DNA from: Chloroflexota bacterium
GTDB lineage: Bacteria; Chloroflexota; Dormibacteria; Dormibacterales; Dormibacteraceae
Assembly: GCA_005880175.1 (NCBI GenBank)
Contig: VBJR01000065.1
Span: 1-24,239, forward strand
DNA length: 24,239 nucleotides
Reading direction: 5' to 3'
Positions 1 to 8,492 of the stretch are shown in pieces. The notes beneath the pieces are model-generated. The model saw nothing but the letters and a program-made list of their open reading frames with translations. It was not told where the DNA came from and did not search any database. The position numbers and the translations under genes were made by a program. How positions within the stretch are numbered: the stretch's first letter is position 1; every line of letters begins with the position of its first letter.

Positions 1-650
1 CCGGCAGGGTGTTCGACCGGGCCGAGCTGGACCTGGTCGCGGACCTCTGCCGCCGGTGGGACGCGCTGTGCGTCAGCGACGAGATCTACGAGCACATCGT
101 GTTCGACGGCCGCGCCCACGTGTCCCCGGCGTCGCTGCCCGGCATGCGCGAGCGGACGGTGGTGGTCGGCGGCATGGCCAAGACGTACGGCGTGACCGGC
201 TGGCGCATCGGCTTCGTCGTCGCGCCGCCCCTGCTGACGCGCGCGATCCAGACGGTCCACGACTTCGTCACCGGGGGCGCGCCGGCGCCGCTCCAGGCCG
301 CCGGCGTGCGGGCGCTGTCGCTGCCGGCCGATCACTACCGGCGGCTCAGGGCCGGCTACCAGGAACGACGCGACATGCTGTGCCGCGGCCTCGAGCGGCT
401 CGGCTTCGAATGCCCCGTGCCCGAGGGCGGGTTCTTCCTGCTGGCCGACGGGAGCGCGCTCGGCCGCGGCGACGGCGCCGAGCTGACGACCCACCTGATC
501 GAGACGGCGGGTGTGGCCGTGCTGCCGGCGCGCGCCTTCTCCGCGAACGGGTCGTGCGGGAGCCTGGTCCGGGTCTGCTTCGCGCGGTCCGAGGCCACGC
601 TGGCCGAGGCGCTGGCGCGGCTGGGCGCCCTGGACCGGGTGAGGATCTGA
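1..650 (+). CDS. PLP-dependent class I/II aminotransferase, C-terminal part (cut by window start)
   Basis: The reading frame is open to the left edge (codons in phase from base 3), so the N-terminus lies outside the window. The visible part begins GRVFDRAEL, the usual continuation of the NPTG motif of fold-type I aminotransferases. SDEIYEHI supplies the Asp that contacts the pyridine nitrogen and a nearby Tyr. GGMAKTYGVTGWRIG contains the Schiff-base lysine (AAG at 180-182), and GGFFLL plus a late LVRVCFA segment carrying the substrate-carboxylate Arg follow. This family transfers amino groups between amino acids and 2-oxo acids in the cytosol. It ends 2 bp before an exporter gene in a tightly packed operon with a thioesterase and a P450, so it may supply an unusual amino acid or amine for a natural product, or it may be an ordinary aspartate/kynurenine-type enzyme. 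The family is clear; the substrate is not. Confidence 0.9.
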   Translation, partial: GRVFDRAELDLVADLCRRWDALCVSDEIYEHIVFDGRAHVSPASLPGMRERTVVVGGMAKTYGVTGWRIGFVVAPPLLTRAIQTVHDFVTGGAPAPLQAAGVRALSLPADHYRRLRAGYQERRDMLCRGLERLGFECPVPEGGFFLLADGSALGRGDGAELTTHLIETAGVAVLPARAFSANGSCGSLVRVCFARSEATLAEALARLGALDRVRI

Positions 651-652
651 CG

Positions 653-2026
653 GTGACGAGCGGAACGGCGCCGGTCGACGCCCGCGCGGACGAGACGCCC
701 GCCCACGGCTGGCGCACGTTCCTGATCGTCTGGTCGACGCAGACGTTCTCGGTGCTCGGCTCGTCACTGACCACGTTCGCGCTGACCGTCTGGCTGACCC
801 AATCGCTCTACCCCGGCGCCGGCCAGGAGTCGCAGCTCTCGACCGCGCTCTCCCTGCTCGGCCTGGCCGCCGGCGTCCCGCTCCTGGCCGTGGCGCCCAT
901 CGCCGGCACCTGGGTCGACCGCCACGACCGCCGCCGCACGATGATCGCCGCCAACTTCGGCTCCGGCGCCGCCTGCCTGGTCCTGGCCGCGGCGATCGCG
1001 ACCGGCCACCTCCAGCCCTGGTCGATGGTCGTCCTGGCGGCGCTCCTCGCGATGTGCGCCTCGTTCCACGGCTCGGCGTTCGACGCGTCCTACCGGATGC
1101 TCGTGCCCGCTCCGCGGCTGGGCCGGGCCAACGGCATGATGCAGATGGTCTGGTCGATCTCCAACATCGTCTCGCCGGGCATCGCGGCCCTCCTCATCTC
1201 GCTGCCCGCGCTGGCCGCCCGGGGCCTGGTCGGCGGGCCGGCCGGCGCGGCGCTGCGGCGGGTGCACGACGGAGCGGCGCTGGCGATCGGCGTCGACGCG
1301 CTGACCTTCCTTGTCATGGCGTCCGTGCTGCTGGCGCTGGCCATCCCCTCGCCGCGGCGGACGGACCTGGGGGCCTCCGGCCGGCCGGCGCCCAGCTTCC
1401 GCGCCGACATGCTGGCCGGCCTGACGTTCATCTGGCGGCGGCGGGCGCTGCTGTGGCTGCTGGCCGCCTTCACGCTGGCCAACTTCATCTCGTCGGCCCG
1501 CATCGTGCTGCTGCCGCTGATCGTCAGGTTCAACCTGGCGGCGGACTCGAGCGCGCGGGGGTTCACGTTCCAGGCCGCGCTGGCGTTCCTGACCACCGCG
1601 CTGAGCGTCGGCGGCGTGACGGGCGGCGTGCTCGTGAGCGCGTGGGGCGGGCTGAAGCGCCGGCGCATCTACGGCGTCCTGGTCCCGATGGCGATCTCGG
1701 GCACGGCGCAGACCATCTACGGGCTGTCACCGTGGCTCGCCCTCACGGCGGCCATGGCGCTGACCTTCAGCCTGATGATCCCGGTCCTGAACGCGCACTC
1801 CCAGACCATCTGGCAGACGAAGACGCCGCGCGAGATGCAGGGCCGCGTCTTCTCGGTGCGACGGGTGCTGGCCCAGGGCACCGGCCCGCTGGGGCTGATC
1901 GTGGCCGGCCTGCTGGGCGGGGCGCTGAACCCGGGCCTGGTGATGGCCGGCATGGGCGTGGCGCTGGCGCTCTTCTGCCTGGTCCAGCTCTTCAACCCCG
2001 CGCTCCGGCACCTGGAGGACGCGTGA
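653..2026 (+). CDS. MFS efflux transporter (macrolide-efflux/MFS_3-like)
   Basis: This 457-residue membrane protein has about 12 hydrophobic segments, a usual length for a major facilitator. Residues 85-97 (GTWVDRHDRRRTM) are the loop 2-3 motif A (GxxxDRxxRR). A polar central loop lies near residues 230-245 between the two six-helix halves. The chosen start is GTG at 653, two bases after the aminotransferase stop and preceded by a GAGGA-like ribosome site at 641-645. The frame is open much further upstream, but that part overlaps the aminotransferase. Known members of this branch export drugs such as macrolides using the proton gradient. In this operon the likely job, by inference, is export of the cluster product or self-resistance. 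The last bases overlap the thioesterase start (GTGA). Confidence 0.9.
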   Translation: MTSGTAPVDARADETPAHGWRTFLIVWSTQTFSVLGSSLTTFALTVWLTQSLYPGAGQESQLSTALSLLGLAAGVPLLAVAPIAGTWVDRHDRRRTMIAANFGSGAACLVLAAAIATGHLQPWSMVVLAALLAMCASFHGSAFDASYRMLVPAPRLGRANGMMQMVWSISNIVSPGIAALLISLPALAARGLVGGPAGAALRRVHDGAALAIGVDALTFLVMASVLLALAIPSPRRTDLGASGRPAPSFRADMLAGLTFIWRRRALLWLLAAFTLANFISSARIVLLPLIVRFNLAADSSARGFTFQAALAFLTTALSVGGVTGGVLVSAWGGLKRRRIYGVLVPMAISGTAQTIYGLSPWLALTAAMALTFSLMIPVLNAHSQTIWQTKTPREMQGRVFSVRRVLAQGTGPLGLIVAGLLGGALNPGLVMAGMGVALALFCLVQLFNPALRHLEDA

Positions 2027-2760
2027 CCGGCTGGCTGGTGGCGCAGGCGTCGCGGGTGGACTGCCGCGTCCGCCTGTTCTGCCTGCCCTTCGCGGGCGGC
2101 GGGGCCCGGGTCTTCCGCGACTGGCCGGCCGGGCTGCCGGCGGACGTCGAGGTCTGGGCCGTGCTGCCGCCCGGGCGCGAGCGCCGGCTCGCGGAGCCGG
2201 CGCTGCAGCGGGTGGACGAGCTCGCCGGCCACGTCGCCGAGGCGATGGTGCCGCTGCTCGACCGGCCGTTCGCGCTGTTCGGCCACAGCGTGGGGGCGGT
2301 GGTCGCCTTCGAGGTGGTCCGCCGGCTGCGCGCCCGCGGCCTGGCGCCCGTCCACTTCATCGCGTCCGCCTGCCGGGCGCCCCAGCTGCCCCGCCGCCAG
2401 CGGCTCCACGGCCTGCCGGACGAGGAGATGCTGGAGGGCCTGCGCTCGCGCGGCGGCCTCTCCGACGAGGTGCTGCGGGAGCGCGAGCTGGTGAGCCTGC
2501 TGCTGCCGGCGCTGCGGGCCGACGTCCGGATGTACGAGACCTACCGGTACGCGCCGCAGGCGCCGTTCGCCTGGCCGCTGACGGTGGTCGGCGGCGTCGA
2601 CGACGACCGCGTGGCGCGGGCGGACCTGGAGGCGTGGTCGATCCACGCGGGGGGCCGCTTCGCGGTCAGGCAGCTCCCGGGCGACCACTTCTTCCTGCGC
2701 AGCGCGGAGCCGGAGCTCCTGCGCCTGATCGGCGGGGAACTGGACGGGGGGAGGCCATGA
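2023..2760 (+). CDS. Type II thioesterase (alpha/beta hydrolase)
   Basis: This is a 245-residue alpha/beta hydrolase of the thioesterase family that accompanies NRPS and PKS enzymes. The N-terminal LFCLPFAGGGARVFRDW matches the family signature. GHSVGA holds the nucleophile Ser89, GGVDDDRV (Asp193-195) supplies the catalytic acid, and PGDHFFL holds His222. Known type II thioesterases remove wrongly loaded or stalled acyl groups from carrier proteins, acting in trans in the cytosol. The start is GTG at 2023, overlapping the transporter stop, and its stop overlaps the P450 ATG (ATGA), so translation of the three genes is probably coupled. Its presence implies carrier-protein-based biosynthesis upstream of the window, which is inference. 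Length and all catalytic motifs are normal. Confidence 0.92.
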   Translation: MTGWLVAQASRVDCRVRLFCLPFAGGGARVFRDWPAGLPADVEVWAVLPPGRERRLAEPALQRVDELAGHVAEAMVPLLDRPFALFGHSVGAVVAFEVVRRLRARGLAPVHFIASACRAPQLPRRQRLHGLPDEEMLEGLRSRGGLSDEVLRERELVSLLLPALRADVRMYETYRYAPQAPFAWPLTVVGGVDDDRVARADLEAWSIHAGGRFAVRQLPGDHFFLRSAEPELLRLIGGELDGGRP

Positions 2761-3968
2761 CCACGAGCGGGCTCGACCTGACCGACGCCGGGCTGTACCT
2801 GTCGGGCGACGTGCATGGCACGTTCGCCGAGCTGCGCCGGACGCCCGGCCTGTTCTGGCAGGCGGCGGCGGACGGCCCCGGCTTCTGGGCGGTGACGCGC
2901 TACGCCGACGCGCTGCCGGTGTACCGGGACACGCACGCGTTCACCACCACCCGCGGCATCCTGCTCAAGCCCGGCCGCGGCCGGCCGGAGCCGGGCAGCG
3001 GCCGCATGCTGGTCATGACCGACCCGCCCCGGCACACCGAGCTGCGGCGGGTGCTGAACCGCTACTTCAGCCCGCGGACGGTGGCCGGTCTCGAGGCGCG
3101 GCTGCGGCAGGACGTCGAGGGGCTGCTCGACCGCGCGCTGGCGGCCGGCCGCTGCGACTTCGTGAGCGAGGTGGCGGCGCGGGTGCCCGTATCGGTGATC
3201 TGCGAGATGCTGGGCGTGCCCAGGACGGACCGCGACCGCGTCCACGAGCTGACCGGGATCGCGTTCAGTTCGGCCGATCCGACGTACCGGGTCTCGGGCT
3301 CCGAGCGGATGTCCGCCGGCCGTGCCCACACCGAGATCCTCGGCTACTTCGCCGGGCTGCTCCGGAGACGGCGCGCCGCGCCCGGGGACGACATCGTGAG
3401 CCTGCTCGCCACCGCCGAGGTGGACGGGGAGCGGCTGGACGACCACGAGGTGCTCCTCGACTGCGACAACCTGATCGTCGGCGGCAACGAGACCACCCGG
3501 CACGCCGCGGCGGGCGGCCTGCTGGCGCTGCTGGAGCACCCGGGCGAGATGGCGAAGGTGCGGGCGGACCCCGGGCTGCTGGAGCCGCTGGTGGAGGAGG
3601 TGCTGCGCTGGACCAGCCCGGCCACGCACATCCTGCGCAGCGCCCGGCATCCGGTCGAGGTGGCCGGCCAGGCGATCCGGCCCGGCCAGGACGTCGTCAT
3701 CTGGAACATCTCGGTGAACCGGGACGAGGCGGCGTTCGACCGGCCGCACCGGTTCGACGTGGCCCGGTCGCCCAACCGGCACCTGGCGCTGGGCGTGGGC
3801 GAGCACTTCTGCCTGGGCGCGGCCCTCGCCAGGATGGAGCTGCGCGTCCTCTTCGGCGCGCTGCTGGCCCGGACGCGCTCGGTCGAGCTGGCGGGCCGGC
3901 CCGAGCGGCTGCGGTCGAACATGCTGACCGGGTATCGCTCCCTGCCGGTGACGCTGATCCCCGCCTGA
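2757..3968 (+). CDS. Cytochrome P450 monooxygenase
   Basis: This 403-residue soluble bacterial P450 starts at ATG 2757 inside the thioesterase stop. The I-helix oxygen-activation motif is GGNETTR (residues 242-248). The K-helix ExxR is Glu281 to Arg284. The heme-ligand loop LALGVGEHFCLG carries Cys352. The MTDPPRHTELRRVLN segment is the usual C-helix region contacting the heme propionates. The position normally Phe seven residues before the heme Cys is Leu here. Such enzymes hydroxylate or epoxidise small molecules using electrons from ferredoxin and a reductase, neither of which is encoded here. As the last gene of a biosynthetic operon it is likely a tailoring enzyme, possibly acting on a carrier-bound amino acid or a finished scaffold. 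The family is certain and the substrate unknown. Confidence 0.95.
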   Translation: MTTSGLDLTDAGLYLSGDVHGTFAELRRTPGLFWQAAADGPGFWAVTRYADALPVYRDTHAFTTTRGILLKPGRGRPEPGSGRMLVMTDPPRHTELRRVLNRYFSPRTVAGLEARLRQDVEGLLDRALAAGRCDFVSEVAARVPVSVICEMLGVPRTDRDRVHELTGIAFSSADPTYRVSGSERMSAGRAHTEILGYFAGLLRRRRAAPGDDIVSLLATAEVDGERLDDHEVLLDCDNLIVGGNETTRHAAAGGLLALLEHPGEMAKVRADPGLLEPLVEEVLRWTSPATHILRSARHPVEVAGQAIRPGQDVVIWNISVNRDEAAFDRPHRFDVARSPNRHLALGVGEHFCLGAALARMELRVLFGALLARTRSVELAGRPERLRSNMLTGYRSLPVTLIPA

Positions 3969-3989
3969 GCGCGGCCCGGCCGGCCTCAG
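3965..3989. terminator. Inverted repeat containing the stop codons of both converging genes
   Basis: The arms CTGAG..CGGCC and GGCCG..CTCAG pair with a symmetrical two-base mismatch and almost no loop. The P450 TGA (3966-3968) and the regulator stop on the other strand (3986-3988) are both inside it. It is the only structure in the 17-base gap and would serve both strands. There is no T-run, which is usual in such GC-rich DNA, so termination is inferred. Confidence 0.4.
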
Positions 3990-5680
3990 TCGAGCGACAG
4001 GCGGGCGGCGTCGTCCCGGTACAGCCAGCGGCGCAGCGTGGCGGCCTCGGGCGCATCCAGGCTCTCCAGGATGGCCAGCGCCTCCAGACCGCAGGCGCGC
4101 GCCTGCAGGTGCCTGCCCAGGTGGTCGAGCGACGTCGCCATCTCGCGCAGCGCCGTCGCGGTGGCGTAGTCGTTGCCGACCGGCCGGAGCAGGCGGACGG
4201 CCTCGTGCGTGTGGACCGCCGCCTCGCGCCCGCGGCCGGCCGCACGGTGCAGCGCCGCGAGCTCGATCTTGGCCGCCGCCTGCCAGCGGACGTTGCCGCA
4301 GGCCTGGCAGATCCGCAGCGCTTCCTCCAGGCAGACCACGGCGCGGCCCGCGTCGCCCAGCTCGCGATGGGCGGCGCCGAGGCTGGTCAGGGTGGTCGCC
4401 TCGCCGTGCTGGTTGCCCGTCTCGCGATGGATGGCCAGGCTCGCCTCGTAGGACGCGATCGCGTCGCGCCAGTGGCCCTGGTGCTGAACCGCCACGCCCA
4501 GGTTGTGGAGCAGGCCCGACTCACCCCGGCGGATGCCCAGCGCGCGGCAGAGCTCCAGGGCCTGGCGGAAGATCCCGGCCGCGTCCGCATGGTCGCGGGC
4601 GATGAGGGCCAGCACGCCCAGGTGGCTGAGGCAGCGCACCTCGCTGAGGCCATCTCGGGCCTCGCGATATGCCTCGAGGCAGGAGCACAGCATCGCCCGG
4701 GCCTCGCCGGCGCGGTCCCGGTGGCAGGCGAGCAGGGCGAGCTCGTGCCGGGCCAGCGCGGCCGCGTGGCGGTCGCCCTGCTCGCCGGCCGCCGCCAGCG
4801 CGGCGCACGCGATGCGCTCCCAGTCGCTCCAGTGTCCGCGGACCTCCAGGTGGCCGCTGAGATGGGCGACCAGGCACGCGGTGTGGATGGCGGGAATGGC
4901 CCGGCTGGAGGCCGCCTGGCACGCCAGGGCGACCATGTTGCGCCGCTCCGTGTTCAGCCACGCGGCGACCTCCCCGTAGCTTTCCAGCGTCAGCCCGATC
5001 AGGCCCGGCCAGGGGTCGCCGTAGGGCACCAGCCGGCCGGGGCGGAGCTGGGCGTTGACGTGCTGGAGGACCGCCAGGTACCAGCGCACGGCGCGGTCCA
5101 GCACCGCGTGGAGGTCGCCCGGCGCGTCCTCCTGGCTGGCCAGGTCGCTGGCGAAGATGCGCATCAGGTCGTGGTAGCGGTAGCGGCCGTGGCGGGGCGA
5201 GTCCAGCAGCCGGGCGTCGACGAGCAGCTCCAGCGCCCGTTCGACGCGGCTCGCCGGCTCGCCCAGGGCCGCGGCCGCCGCGGCCCGGTCCACGTCGTGG
5301 CTGTCGAGGAACCCGAGCAGGCGGAACACGCGGCCAGGCGGGAGCCCGTCCTGGGGCCGATCCGACAGGGCGTGATAGCTGACCTCGAACGTGGTCCGCA
5401 GGGCCAGCTCACCGTACTGGAGCACGTCCAGCCGGCTCTGCGCGTCCTCCAGGAGCTCGGCCATGGTGCGCACCGGCCAGGCCGGGCGCGTGGCGAGACG
5501 CGCGCCCGCGATGCGGATCGCCAGCGGCAGGTTGCCACAGGACCGCACCACCTCGCGGGCCGCGCTCCACTCCGCCAGCACCCTCCCCTTGCCGGCGACG
5601 GAGGCGAGCAGCGAGACGGCCTCCGTCGAGGTGAACGGGCCCAGCTCGAGATGGCGGGCGCCGGGCAGGTCGCCGAGCAT
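3986..5680 (-). CDS. C-terminal part of a split AfsR/SARP-type regulator (NB-ARC end plus TPR)
   Basis: This frame begins MLGDLPGARHLEL and continues as the second half of an NB-ARC module: LELGPFTSTEAVSLL, then SCGNLPLAIRIAGARLA, which is the GLPLA-like motif of STAND ATPases. Next come a winged-helix segment (YHDLMRIFASDLA) and a long array of tetratricopeptide repeats to the end. It is the expected continuation of the frame that starts at 6860, but lies in a different phase. A segment of roughly 28 codons that should hold Walker B and the sensor strand is absent at the joint. An ATG at 5680 could allow separate translation coupled to the upstream frame, giving a two-piece protein, but a broken gene is the simpler reading. 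TPR arrays in AfsR-like proteins mediate signal or partner binding. Confidence 0.75.
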   Translation of the reverse strand: MLGDLPGARHLELGPFTSTEAVSLLASVAGKGRVLAEWSAAREVVRSCGNLPLAIRIAGARLATRPAWPVRTMAELLEDAQSRLDVLQYGELALRTTFEVSYHALSDRPQDGLPPGRVFRLLGFLDSHDVDRAAAAAALGEPASRVERALELLVDARLLDSPRHGRYRYHDLMRIFASDLASQEDAPGDLHAVLDRAVRWYLAVLQHVNAQLRPGRLVPYGDPWPGLIGLTLESYGEVAAWLNTERRNMVALACQAASSRAIPAIHTACLVAHLSGHLEVRGHWSDWERIACAALAAAGEQGDRHAAALARHELALLACHRDRAGEARAMLCSCLEAYREARDGLSEVRCLSHLGVLALIARDHADAAGIFRQALELCRALGIRRGESGLLHNLGVAVQHQGHWRDAIASYEASLAIHRETGNQHGEATTLTSLGAAHRELGDAGRAVVCLEEALRICQACGNVRWQAAAKIELAALHRAAGRGREAAVHTHEAVRLLRPVGNDYATATALREMATSLDHLGRHLQARACGLEALAILESLDAPEAATLRRWLYRDDAARLSLD

Positions 5681-6860
5681 GGGCTACCAGGACGCGGCGG
5701 CCGGCGAGCAGGGTCCGAAAGCGCGCGGCGCGCTCGTCCACGTCGCCGGGGACGAGCTGGCCGTCCACCCCCAGCGCGCGCAGGAAGCTGCCCAGCACCT
5801 CGCCGGGGTCGGCGGGCCGGTTTCCCCTGCCGCGGAGCTGAGCGTACAGCTGGCCGTCGGGGAAGTGCTCGGCCAGCTGGTGACCGACGCGCACGGCGAG
5901 GGTGGTCTTGCCGATGCCCGAGGGTCCGGCGATCACGGCCACGGGCGCCCGGCCGGACCGCGCCTCCTCGCCGTCGCCTCGCAGCAGCGCGACCAGGCCC
6001 TCCGCCTGCCGCTCGCGGCCGACGAAATCGCCGATGTCGGGAGGGAGCTGGCGGGGGACCACGTGCGGCCGGCCGGTGTCGGGACCGCCGAAGAAGGGAC
6101 CTGGGGGCAGCGCGGGCGGCGGGGCCTCCTCCAGCTCGTCGAGGACGGGGCCCGGGTCCAGGCCGAGCTCGCCGAGGACGCGCCGCGTGTCCGCCTGGAC
6201 ATCGAGGGCCTCGGCCCGGCGGCCCAGCCGCCAGAGGGCGACCACGAGCTGGACGCGGAAGCGCTCGCGGTACGGGTGTCCAGCGACCAGCGCCTCGAGG
6301 TCCGCCGCGGCCTCGACCTGGCGGCCGAGGGCCAGGTCGGCGTCGATGCGTGCCTCCAGCGCCGCCAGCCGGAGGTTCTCCAGGCGGACCGCCTCGGCTC
6401 TGACCGCCGGGACGTCGACGTCGCCGAGGGCGTCACCGCGCCACAGCGCCAGGGCGGAGCGGAGCGTGCCGGCGGCCAACTCCGGCTCGCCGCGGCCGGC
6501 GGCCTCGCGGGCGAGGGCCGCGGCCTCCTGGAACCGGAAGAGGTCGAGCTGCTCGGGCCGGAGCAGCATCGCGTAGCCCGGCGGGCGCGTGACGATCAGC
6601 TCGTCCGGGCCGGCGCCCGGCGCGTCGCGGAGCAGGCGGCGCAGCTCCGACACGCGCCGGTGCACCTGAGCGGTCGCGGTCGCGGGCGGGTCGTCGTCCC
6701 ACAGGTTGTCGATGAGCTGGTGCACCGAGACCACGTGGTTGGCCGACAGCAGCAGGAGGCTCAGCAGGGCCCGCTGCTTCGGGCCGCCCACGGACACCCG
6801 CTGGGCGTCGACCCGAACGTCCAGGGGACCCAGGATCAGGAACTCGATTCCCACGCCCAT
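5409..6860 (-). CDS. N-terminal part of a split SARP/AfsR-type transcriptional regulator
   Basis: The protein starts with an OmpR-like winged helix (FLILGPLDVRV, then GPKQRALLSLLLLSANHVVS and LIDNLW). A bacterial transcriptional activation domain follows to about residue 245, then DFVGRERQ and the NB-ARC Walker A GPSGIGKTTLA (Lys318). About 390 residues fit the family; from about base 5683 the frame runs into unrelated Arg/Pro/Gly-rich sequence until 5409. ATG 6860 is used; GTG 6854 has better spacing from GGGAAGGG and may be the true start. SARP proteins activate antibiotic clusters, and this gene converges on the P450 operon, so it is a candidate regulator of it. If the frame break is real, the ATPase and sensor are uncoupled from the DNA-binding and BTAD part, which might still act as a small SARP. 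Confidence 0.8.
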   Translation of the reverse strand: MGVGIEFLILGPLDVRVDAQRVSVGGPKQRALLSLLLLSANHVVSVHQLIDNLWDDDPPATATAQVHRRVSELRRLLRDAPGAGPDELIVTRPPGYAMLLRPEQLDLFRFQEAAALAREAAGRGEPELAAGTLRSALALWRGDALGDVDVPAVRAEAVRLENLRLAALEARIDADLALGRQVEAAADLEALVAGHPYRERFRVQLVVALWRLGRRAEALDVQADTRRVLGELGLDPGPVLDELEEAPPPALPPGPFFGGPDTGRPHVVPRQLPPDIGDFVGRERQAEGLVALLRGDGEEARSGRAPVAVIAGPSGIGKTTLAVRVGHQLAEHFPDGQLYAQLRGRGNRPADPGEVLGSFLRALGVDGQLVPGDVDERAARFRTLLAGRRVLVAHARRPARRPPSRAGPVHLDGGRLAARLRRRQGEGAGGVERGPRGGAVLWQPAAGDPHRGRASRHAPGLAGAHHGRAPGGRAEPAGRAPVR

Positions 6861-7125
6861 ACCCTTCCCTTGCCCACGAGGACTCTCGACCGATGGTCGG
6901 AGCCCGCGACTGCCCCCGGAGGAGGCTAGTCTCCCATACCCGCGCCGCCGCGCCGGCATTCCAGGTGTGACCCGCTGCGGTGACCTTCGGGATGCCCTGT
7001 GCCGGCGTACGCTGCGCGGCTACCGGCGAGGCGATGCGGGCGGGCGCCTGAAGGCGATCCCCCGGGAACACGACCCTCGCCTGGCATCCACGCGGATGCG
7101 AACGCGAATGCACCGAGGGACGGAG

Positions 7126-7918
7126 ATGCTGCTCGACAACAAGAACGCGGTCATCTACGGCGCCGGCGGCACCATCGGCGGCGCAGTGGCGCGCGCCTTC
7201 GCCGGCGAGGGAGCCCGCGTGTTCCTGGCCGGCCGCAGCCAGCCATCGCTGGACAGGGTGGCCGCCCAGATCGCCGGCGCCGGGGGTGCGGCCGAAACGG
7301 CCCGGGTGGATGTGCTGGACGAGCGCGCGGTCGAAGAACACGTAGCCGGCGTGGCCGCTCGGGCGGGCGGCATCGACATCTCCTTCACCGCGATCGGCCA
7401 CGGCGACGTGCACGGGACCCCACTGCTGGAGATGGGGTACGAGGACTTCGCCCGCCCGATCGTCACCGCGATCCGTTCACAGTTCCTGATCACGTCGGCG
7501 GTCGCGCGCCAGATGATCGAGCGACGGGCCGGGGGTGATCTTGTCGATCGTCGCCACGACCGCGCGTCTCGCCATCCCCCAGGTGGGCGGCACGGGCGTC
7601 GCCTTCGACGCGATCGAGAGCCTCTGCCGGCAGTGGGCCGCCGAGCTCGGTCCGCTCGGCATCCGGGTGCTGTGGCTGCAGACGACTGGCATCCCCGAGG
7701 CCTTTCACGACACCGGCGATCCGGCGCCCACCTATGGCGCCGCGCACCCGATGTCAGCCGAGGACTTCGTCGGCTGGCTCAAGAGCAGGACGATGCTGGA
7801 TCGGCTCACCACGCTCGCTGATGTCGGCCACGTGGCCGCGTTCCTCGCTTCGGATCGCGCCGGCGCCATGACGGCGGCCGGCCTCAACCTGAGCTGCGGC
7901 TCCGTCCCGACCCGCTGA
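7126..7918 (+). pseudogene. SDR-family oxidoreductase interrupted by one extra G
   Basis: The Rossmann start is clear: NAVIYGAGGTIGGAVARAFA, then VFLAGRS and a DV at the usual positions. The frame runs correctly to IERRAG near 7530 and then shifts. The matching continuation VILSIVATTARLAIPQVGG resumes in the +1 phase from 7535 and runs to the stop at 7918. The shift falls in a run of five G (7531-7535); four G would restore one 264-codon frame. ATG 7126 follows AGGGACGGAG. The region where the catalytic YxxxK is expected reads GGTGVAFDAIESLCRQ, so Tyr and Lys are missing and classical dehydrogenase activity is doubtful even if the frame is intact. It is transcribed divergently from the SARP regulator. 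It could be a sequencing error or a real early pseudogene. Confidence 0.8.
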
Positions 7919-8492
7919 GAGTCAGGGTCCGGAGGGGTCGGATGAGCGGCTGAGCCTCCGGGCGGTCAGCACGAGCCCTCCAGTCCGAGCACCGTAGGCC
8001 GCCGCCATCTGGTGGCGATGGCTGACGAGCACCGGTTGGCTGCCGAGCATGCCCACGCCTGGCCGTCTTGCGTAGCCAGGCGACCCCACGAAGATCGATG
8101 TTGCGCGTTGGGCCGCCGTCGACTAACGTTGGGGTCGGCCCCGAGGAGTACGCGCTGAGGCATCGGGACCGGGCCGCAAGGCCGGGTCACGGTGTTGAAG
8201 AGGCGGCTCGTCGGGGTCGCTGCGTTTCCAGCCCCCGAGCACTTCGCGCCGCCTGCCGCCAACTCGTGAGCGTCGAGGCGGTGCGGCGGAGGGGTTCCAG
8301 GTGCCGGCGGTGCTGACGCGCGCTCTTGCGGCGCGGCTGCTGCGCCCCGCGACCTCGGCTGGCGGGTCGCGAACGGCGCCGGCAGCCACGGGAACACCCG
8401 GCGCGCGGCCAGCGGCGACCTGGCAGCCGGTCAGGCGCCGGACGCCTATGCTGCCGTCCAACCGAAAACCAGCACCGGAGCCTCGTCTCTCC
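7919..8492. other. 574-bp stretch without a recognised gene
   Basis: Apart from the hairpin at 7929-7961 nothing convincing was found. Open frames on both strands give Arg/Pro/Ala-rich translations typical of shadow frames. A minus-strand frame ending near 7917-7960 reads LVSHRHQMAAAYGARTGGL, which looks slightly more protein-like and could be a gene remnant, but I cannot assign it. An in-frame ATG at 8448 could extend the next gene upstream. Confidence 0.4.
7929..7961 (+). terminator. Possible weak terminator after the SDR
   Basis: A perfect 7-bp stem, CCGGAGG with CCTCCGG, encloses a 19-base loop and starts 10 bases after the SDR stop. The long loop and lack of a T-run make this weak. Confidence 0.25.

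Noticed and set aside
653..2760. Very long frames overlapping the transporter and thioesterase genes on both strands
   Set aside because: They lack family motifs and are rich in Arg, Pro, Ala and Gly, as expected from out-of-phase reading of GC-rich genes.
4109..6929. Long plus-strand frames across the SARP regulator
   Set aside because: The minus strand has clear winged-helix, Walker A and TPR motifs; the plus-strand frames are their mirror shadows.
8083..8140. GACCCCA and TGGGGTC as a possible inverted repeat
   Set aside because: Only 7-base arms with a loop of over 40 bases in GC-rich DNA; chance is likely and nothing nearby explains it.
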